The position numbers and the translations under genes were made by a program. DNA of 29,120 nt, from the NCBI RefSeq assembly GCF_943912555.1, contig NZ_CALTUR010000006.1, positions 1 to 29,120 of the forward strand, written 5' to 3'. This DNA comes from an uncultured Streptococcus sp. (lineage in GTDB: Bacteria > Bacillota > Bacilli > Lactobacillales > Streptococcaceae). This document shows, in pieces, positions 24,861 to 29,120 of the stretch. The notes beneath the pieces are model-generated. The model was not told the DNA's origin, searched no databases, and worked only from the letters and a program-made list of their open reading frames with translations. The first letter of the stretch is position 1; the number at the start of each line of letters is the position of its first letter.

Positions 24861-25688
24861 ATGAGAACTGAAACAGAAATGCTCGATGTGATTTTACAAA
24901 CTGCTAAAACTATACAAGTCAAAGCTGTCGCCATGTCTGGTTCACGAACTGATACAAGAGCTCCTAAAGATGAATTTCAAGACTATGACATGGTCTATGT
25001 CGTGGACGATTTAGATGACCTGACAAGTGATCTTGCTTGGTTGGACCAGTTTGGCACTCGTATCATCGAGCAGCATAATATCCTAGGCAACCGTCGTCTT
25101 TATCTCATGCTCTTTGAAGATGGCAATCGGATAGATTTGACCCTCTGCCCCAAAGACCACATTCAAGAGTGGGTGGATAGTGAAGCTGATTATACAGTTT
25201 TGAAAGACGAGAAAGGCTTGTTTGAGTCCTATACTGCAAGTCCAGAGCGTTACTGGACAAGTCCAGCTAGTCAGACAGATTTTGAAAAAGCCTGCAATGA
25301 ATTTTGGTGGGTATCAGCCTACGTGGTTAAAGGGATTTGTCGGGATCAGCTCATCTATACGACCGACCATCTCTACGGTATTTGTCAGCAAGAACTCTTG
25401 AAGGTCTTGGCTTGGCAGGTCGCAAGTGACAGGGGAAAGGTTGATATCGGCAAGAACTACAAGTATCTCTTTAACTATTTACCTGCTGAGAAAGAGAAGG
25501 AATTCTCAAATCTGCTTGATTTTTCAAATATAGAGAAAATCACTCAGTCTTTCTTTGCTACTATGGAACTTTTCCACCAAGAAGCTCTATCCCTGGCTAA
25601 CAAGATGGGCTTTGACTATGAGAAGGACGTGGCTGAGAAGATGATTGAGTATGCTGAGGAAAGAGTGAAGAAGTTTGGGAATAACTAG
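24861..25688 (+). CDS. Aminoglycoside 6-adenylyltransferase-like (ANT(6)/AadK family) nucleotidyltransferase
   Basis: A 275-aa cytoplasmic protein from ATG 24861 (MRTETEMLDVILQTAKT), with AAGG about nine bases upstream. An in-frame ATG at 24840 lacks any site. The nucleotidyltransferase core is visible: MSGSRTD (about 25-31), then FQDYDMVYVV with the DxD metal ligands, then GNRRLYLMLFEDGNRIDLTL (about 79-98). A helical C-terminal domain with FWWVSAYVVKGICRDQL follows, as in AadE/AadK, which adenylylate streptomycin. Whether this chromosomal copy acts on streptomycin or has another role cannot be told. It lies between fic and the RelA/SpoT-like gene. Confidence 0.88.
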   Translation: MRTETEMLDVILQTAKTIQVKAVAMSGSRTDTRAPKDEFQDYDMVYVVDDLDDLTSDLAWLDQFGTRIIEQHNILGNRRLYLMLFEDGNRIDLTLCPKDHIQEWVDSEADYTVLKDEKGLFESYTASPERYWTSPASQTDFEKACNEFWWVSAYVVKGICRDQLIYTTDHLYGICQQELLKVLAWQVASDRGKVDIGKNYKYLFNYLPAEKEKEFSNLLDFSNIEKITQSFFATMELFHQEALSLANKMGFDYEKDVAEKMIEYAEERVKKFGNN

Positions 25689-25717
25689 AAAAATGAAAAA
25701 GCGAGAGGAGAAGACTC

Positions 25718-26278
25718 ATGATTGAAAAAGTGGAACGCCTCATTACAGAGATTAATCGTATTCATCTAGAATTTTCTAAAGATTATTTTGAAACGGGTAA
25801 GGTGGAAAAAATCAATCTCAAACATACCTTTTCTAAAGTTCCGACGAAAGCGATTTTGGCCTACCGTCTGAATTTACATGAGTCAATTAATGACTATCTG
25901 ATGAAAGCGGATGTCCAAGATATTGCCTATGTTTATCGTGTCAAGACTTCTGAGTCTATTTTAGATAAAATTACACGTTTTTCAGAGCGTCAAGAGGGCT
26001 ATCCTGTGAATTCCATTCTTAATGATATTTTTGGTGCTCGTATGATTTTAAGTTCCAAAGAGATTTCTCAAGTCATGGAGAAATTAGATGATTGGCAAGA
26101 GATGTACGGACTAAAAAACTGGTATTTACGTGATAAAGATGGCTATGTCGGTATTCATATCTATTTTAAAAATAAAAGTAATTTTTACTATCCATGGGAA
26201 CTCCAACTTTGGGATAAGAAAGATGTAGATAGCAATATCGCCAGTCATATCAAGTATAAACGAGGATTTGTGAAGTAG
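25718..26278 (+). CDS. Small RelA/SpoT-domain (p)ppGpp synthetase-like protein
   Basis: A 186-aa single-domain protein with a strong GAGAGGAGA site before the ATG. The synthetase core is visible: Arg74-V-Lys76 followed by SILDKI (80-85), D103xxG106xR108 in NDIFGARMIL, GYVGIH (142-147, the G-loop-like element) and the WELQLWD strand with Glu161 and Gln163 (ExQ). No HD hydrolase, TGS or ACT domains are present. It is therefore a small alarmone synthetase or a toxSAS-type toxin, some of which pyrophosphorylate tRNA instead. The usual GYxSxH reads GYVGIH here. No small antitoxin ORF is evident next to it. It closes the island, 313 bases before parC. Confidence 0.82.
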   Translation: MIEKVERLITEINRIHLEFSKDYFETGKVEKINLKHTFSKVPTKAILAYRLNLHESINDYLMKADVQDIAYVYRVKTSESILDKITRFSERQEGYPVNSILNDIFGARMILSSKEISQVMEKLDDWQEMYGLKNWYLRDKDGYVGIHIYFKNKSNFYYPWELQLWDKKDVDSNIASHIKYKRGFVK

Positions 26279-26370
26279 ACACTTCAAGTGGAAATGACGA
26301 TACAGGAATTGGGTGAAACTCACTTACTCTATATTTTTTCTTATTCCATAATATTTACTCTCCATTCTTC

Positions 26371-26407
26371 GAAAGGAGTTGAACACGCCCTAAATGCTGT
26401 GTGAAAA
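26371..26407 (+). repeat. 37-base dispersed segment, copy B
   Basis: 31 of 37 positions are identical to 6522-6558 upstream of deoD. Both copies lie on the plus strand, upstream of a long palindrome and of a gene starting ATGTCTA. In this copy about 70 bases separate it from the palindrome. Confidence 0.6.
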
Positions 26408-26479
26408 TTCCTTATTACTCACTGAAGAACATATTAAACTACAGAAAGGATAGTTTGGTTACTTATCGTAACTGAACAC

Positions 26480-26581
26480 GGGACGAATTCTTAGGAAAAG
26501 AGAGAAATCGTCTTGGGTTCATAGAACCTTACATCGATTTCCTATTTTTCTACAGAAATTTTCGGAAAGCCGAATCGTCCC
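26480..26581 (+). repeat. Long imperfect palindrome in the parC leader
   Basis: The outer arms GGGACGA (26480-26486) and TCGTCCC (26575-26581) pair, extended by TTC/GAA with one bulge. GAAATCG (26504-26510) pairs with CGATTTC (26535-26541), with partial GGAAAA/TTTTTC pairing beyond it. At the tip, GGTTC (26516-26520) pairs with GAACC (26524-26528) over ATA. Confidence 0.6.
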
Positions 26582-26591
26582 TTTGTATCTT

Positions 26592-29072
26592 ATGTCTAAC
26601 ATTCAAAATATGTCCCTGGAGGACATCATGGGAGAGCGTTTTGGTCGCTACTCCAAATACATTATTCAAGATCGTGCTTTGCCAGATATTCGTGATGGAT
26701 TGAAGCCGGTTCAGCGTCGCATTCTTTATTCTATGAATAAGGATGGCAACACCTTTGACAAAAGTTACCGTAAGTCGGCCAAGTCTGTCGGGAATATCAT
26801 GGGGAATTTCCACCCCCACGGTGACAGTTCTATCTATGATGCCATGGTTCGTATGTCACAGGACTGGAAAAATCGTGAGATTCTAGTTGAAATGCATGGT
26901 AATAATGGTTCTATGGACGGAGATCCGCCTGCGGCTATGCGTTATACCGAGGCGCGTTTGTCAGAGATTGCTGGCTATCTTCTTCAAGATATCGAGAAAA
27001 AGACCGTTCCTTTTGCTTGGAACTTTGACGACACGGAGAAAGAGCCGACGGTTTTACCAGCAGCATTTCCAAATCTCTTGGTAAATGGATCGACTGGTAT
27101 TTCGGCTGGTTATGCGACAGATATTCCACCTCATAATTTAGCTGAGGTCATCGATGCGGCGGTTTACATGATTGACCACCCAACTGCAAAGGTTGATAAA
27201 CTCATGGAATTCTTGCCTGGACCAGACTTCCCGACTGGAGGGATTATCCAGGGTCGTGATGAAATCAAGAAGGCCTATGAAACTGGGAAAGGGCGCGTGG
27301 TTGTTCGTTCCAAGACGGAGATTGAAAAGCTAAAAGGTGGTAAGGAACAAATTGTTATTACTGAGATTCCTTATGAAATCAACAAGGCCAATCTAGTCAA
27401 GAAAATCGATGATGTTCGTGTCAATAACAAGGTAGCTGGGATTGCTGAGGTTCGTGATGAGTCTGACCGTGACGGTCTTCGTATTGCTATTGAGCTCAAA
27501 AAAGACGCCAATACCGAGCTTGTTCTCAACTATCTATTCAAATATACTGACCTACAAATAAATTACAATTTTAATATGGTGGCGATTGACAATTTCACGC
27601 CTCGTCAGGTCGGGATTGTGCCAATCTTGTCTAGCTATATTGCCCACCGTCGTGAAGTCATTTTGGCACGTTCACGCTTTGACAAGGAAAAGGCTGAGAA
27701 ACGTCTCCATATCGTCGAAGGTTTGATTCGCGTGATTTCGATTTTGGACGAAGTCATTGCCTTGATCCGTGCTTCTGAGAATAAGGCGGACGCCAAGGAA
27801 AACCTCAAAGTTAGCTATGATTTTACGGAAGAACAGGCTGAGGCTATCGTTACCTTGCAACTATACCGTTTGACCAATACCGATGTGGTTGTCTTGCAGG
27901 AAGAAGAAGCAGAACTTCGTGAAAAGATTGCCATGCTTGCGGCGATTATCGGTGATGAGCGTACTATGTACAATCTCATGAAGAAAGAACTTCGTGAGGT
28001 TAAGAAGAAATTTGCAACTCCTCGTTTGAGTTCTTTAGAAGACACTGCGAAAGCAATCGAGATTGATACAGCTAGTTTGATTGCTGAGGAGGATACCTAT
28101 GTCAGCGTGACCAAGGCAGGTTATATCAAGCGTACCAGCCCACGTTCCTTTGCAGCCTCCACCTTGGAAGAAATTGGCAAGCGTGATGATGATCGTTTGA
28201 TCTTTGTACAATCTGCCAAGACAACCCAGCATCTTTTGATGTTCACCACCCTTGGAAATGTCATTTATCGACCAATCCATGAATTAGCAGATATTCGCTG
28301 GAAGGATATCGGCGAGCATCTGAGCCAGACCATTACAAACTTTGAAACGAATGAAGAAATCCTTTATGTGGAAGTGGTGGATCAGTTTGACGATGCGACA
28401 ACCTACTTTGCTGCAACTCGTCTTGGTCAAATCAAACGCGTAGAACGCAAAGAATTCTCTCCGTGGCGGACCTATAAATCTAAGTCTGTTAAGTATGCTA
28501 AGCTCAAAGATGAGACAGACCAGATTGTAGCAGTGGCTCCGATTAAACTGGATGATGTTCTCTTGATTAGCCAAAACGGTTATGCTCTGCGTTTCAATAT
28601 CGAAGAGGTTCCTGTTGTCGGTGCCAAGGCTGCAGGTGTCAAGGCTATGAATTTGAAAGAAGATGATATTCTCCAATCCGCCTTTATCTGTAACACCTCC
28701 TCCTTCTATCTCTTGACTCAGCGTGGAAGTTTGAAACGTGTTTCTATTGAGGAAATTCCAGCAACCAGCCGTGCCAAACGAGGACTACAAGTCTTGCGTG
28801 AGTTGAAAAACAAACCGCATCGTGTCTTCTTAGCAGGAGCAGTTGCAGAGCAAGATTTCGTTGGTGACCTCTTTAGTACAGAAGTGGACGGGAACGATCA
28901 AACTCTACTTGTCCAATCCAACAAAGGAACAATCTATCAAAGCCGATTGCAAGACTTGAACTTGTCAGAACGCACTAGCAACGGAAGCTTTATTTCTGAC
29001 ACGATTTCAGATGAAGAAGTTTTTGACGCTTATCTTCAGGAAACTTATAAAGAATTTGAATCTAAGAAATGA
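26592..29072 (+). CDS. parC: DNA topoisomerase IV subunit A
   Basis: DNA-breaking subunit of topoisomerase IV, partner of ParE. The protein has 826 aa from ATG 26592 (MSNIQNMSLEDIMGERFGRY), close to the usual streptococcal length. The winged-helix core shows HPHGDSSIYDAM (74-85) with Ser79 and Asp83, the quinolone-determining residues, in the unmutated state, and AAMRYTEARL with catalytic Tyr118. C-terminal beta-pinwheel repeats follow (YVSVTKAGYIKRTS, VIYRPIHELADI and others). Gly52 and Asp91 are alleles associated with S. mitis/S. oralis rather than most pneumococci. The start at 26592 lacks a Shine-Dalgarno. An internal ATG (codon 13) has GGAGG five bases before it, but conservation of the SLED region favours the upstream start. 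Confidence 0.97.
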   Translation: MSNIQNMSLEDIMGERFGRYSKYIIQDRALPDIRDGLKPVQRRILYSMNKDGNTFDKSYRKSAKSVGNIMGNFHPHGDSSIYDAMVRMSQDWKNREILVEMHGNNGSMDGDPPAAMRYTEARLSEIAGYLLQDIEKKTVPFAWNFDDTEKEPTVLPAAFPNLLVNGSTGISAGYATDIPPHNLAEVIDAAVYMIDHPTAKVDKLMEFLPGPDFPTGGIIQGRDEIKKAYETGKGRVVVRSKTEIEKLKGGKEQIVITEIPYEINKANLVKKIDDVRVNNKVAGIAEVRDESDRDGLRIAIELKKDANTELVLNYLFKYTDLQINYNFNMVAIDNFTPRQVGIVPILSSYIAHRREVILARSRFDKEKAEKRLHIVEGLIRVISILDEVIALIRASENKADAKENLKVSYDFTEEQAEAIVTLQLYRLTNTDVVVLQEEEAELREKIAMLAAIIGDERTMYNLMKKELREVKKKFATPRLSSLEDTAKAIEIDTASLIAEEDTYVSVTKAGYIKRTSPRSFAASTLEEIGKRDDDRLIFVQSAKTTQHLLMFTTLGNVIYRPIHELADIRWKDIGEHLSQTITNFETNEEILYVEVVDQFDDATTYFAATRLGQIKRVERKEFSPWRTYKSKSVKYAKLKDETDQIVAVAPIKLDDVLLISQNGYALRFNIEEVPVVGAKAAGVKAMNLKEDDILQSAFICNTSSFYLLTQRGSLKRVSIEEIPATSRAKRGLQVLRELKNKPHRVFLAGAVAEQDFVGDLFSTEVDGNDQTLLVQSNKGTIYQSRLQDLNLSERTSNGSFISDTISDEEVFDAYLQETYKEFESKK

Positions 29073-29120
29073 TAAAAACAATGAAAAGCTTTCCAGTAAG
29101 AAATTTCTTAAGTTATAGAT
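29073..29120 (+). other. Window end downstream of parC
   Basis: The last 48 bases after the parC stop hold an AT-rich spacer with a small palindrome AAGAAATTTCTT (29098-29109). No gene can be supported before the sequence ends. Confidence 0.4.

Larger units (their letters stand above)
20505..26591. other. Accessory island between parE and parC
   Basis: The interval holds six plus-strand genes: a nuclease-methylase fusion, a specificity subunit, an unknown 113-aa protein, a Fic protein, an ANT(6)-like nucleotidyltransferase and a small RelA/SpoT-type protein. All are in the same direction as parE and parC, and none is a housekeeping gene. I see no integrase, transposase or clear target duplication, so it may have been exchanged by homologous recombination in the conserved parE and parC flanks, which would fit naturally competent streptococci. 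Confidence 0.65.
26279..26591 (+). other. Structured intergenic region upstream of parC
   Basis: These 313 bases lack a supported gene. They contain copy B of the 37-base dispersed segment (26371-26407) and a long imperfect palindrome at 26480-26581 ending about ten bases before the parC ATG. No clear Shine-Dalgarno precedes the ATG, and I find no convincing promoter pair. Confidence 0.6.

Noticed and set aside
20505..26591. Prophage or integrative element
   Set aside because: No integrase, transposase, structural phage gene or clear attachment-site duplication is visible.

Overview
The window is a chromosome segment from a mitis-group Streptococcus (S. mitis/oralis/pseudopneumoniae-like rather than typical S. 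pneumoniae). This rests on near-verbatim recall of pneumococcal-type ParE, ParC, PlsY, S20 and CoaA sequences, on low-GC codon use, and on ParC carrying Gly52 and Asp91, residues known from S. mitis/S. oralis alleles. No rRNA, tRNA, CRISPR array or complete IS element is visible.

Layout. (1) 37-7352: nucleoside salvage genes rpiA, deoB, a frameshifted DUF1697 gene, punA and deoD. A large surface/secreted gene (3557-6289) sits between the two purine nucleoside phosphorylases. Its reading frame encodes a YSIRK-like signal peptide, Ca-binding DxDxDG repeats, an alpha/beta-hydrolase (lipase) domain, two tandem F-type (fucose-binding) lectin domains and a C-terminal cholesterol-dependent-cytolysin domain 4. 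It is interrupted by an in-frame TAA. (2) 7379-9180, minus strand: a small P-loop kinase, rpsT and coaA. (3) 9381-9782: a small membrane protein gene split by an in-frame TGA. (4) 9991-17744: a second nucleoside operon (RsmC-like methyltransferase, pyrimidine nucleoside phosphorylase, deoC, cdd, the PnrA-type lipoprotein, an ABC ATPase and two permeases). (5) 17784-18425: plsY on the minus strand. (6) parE (18561-20504) and parC (26592-29072), separated by about 6 kb of accessory genes.

The parE-parC interval looks like a small defence/stress island. It holds a BcgI-like restriction-modification pair (nuclease-methylase fusion plus specificity subunit, joined across an A7 slippery run), an unknown 113-aa protein paired with a class III-type Fic AMP-transferase, an ANT(6)-like nucleotidyltransferase and a small RelA/SpoT-type synthetase. 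Fic toxins of this kind are known to modify GyrB/ParE-family topoisomerases, so a Fic gene lying between parE and parC is a striking placement.

Functionally, the core genes form one theme. PnrA and the ABC transporter import nucleosides. Cdd, the pyrimidine phosphorylase, PunA and DeoD release bases and (deoxy)ribose-1-phosphate. DeoB isomerises the sugar phosphate, and DeoC and RpiA pass it to central metabolism. The two strongest novelty candidates are the lipase/F-lectin/CDC-D4 hybrid and the island inside the topoisomerase IV locus. Two shared intergenic palindromic regions, upstream of deoD and parC, are also unexplained.
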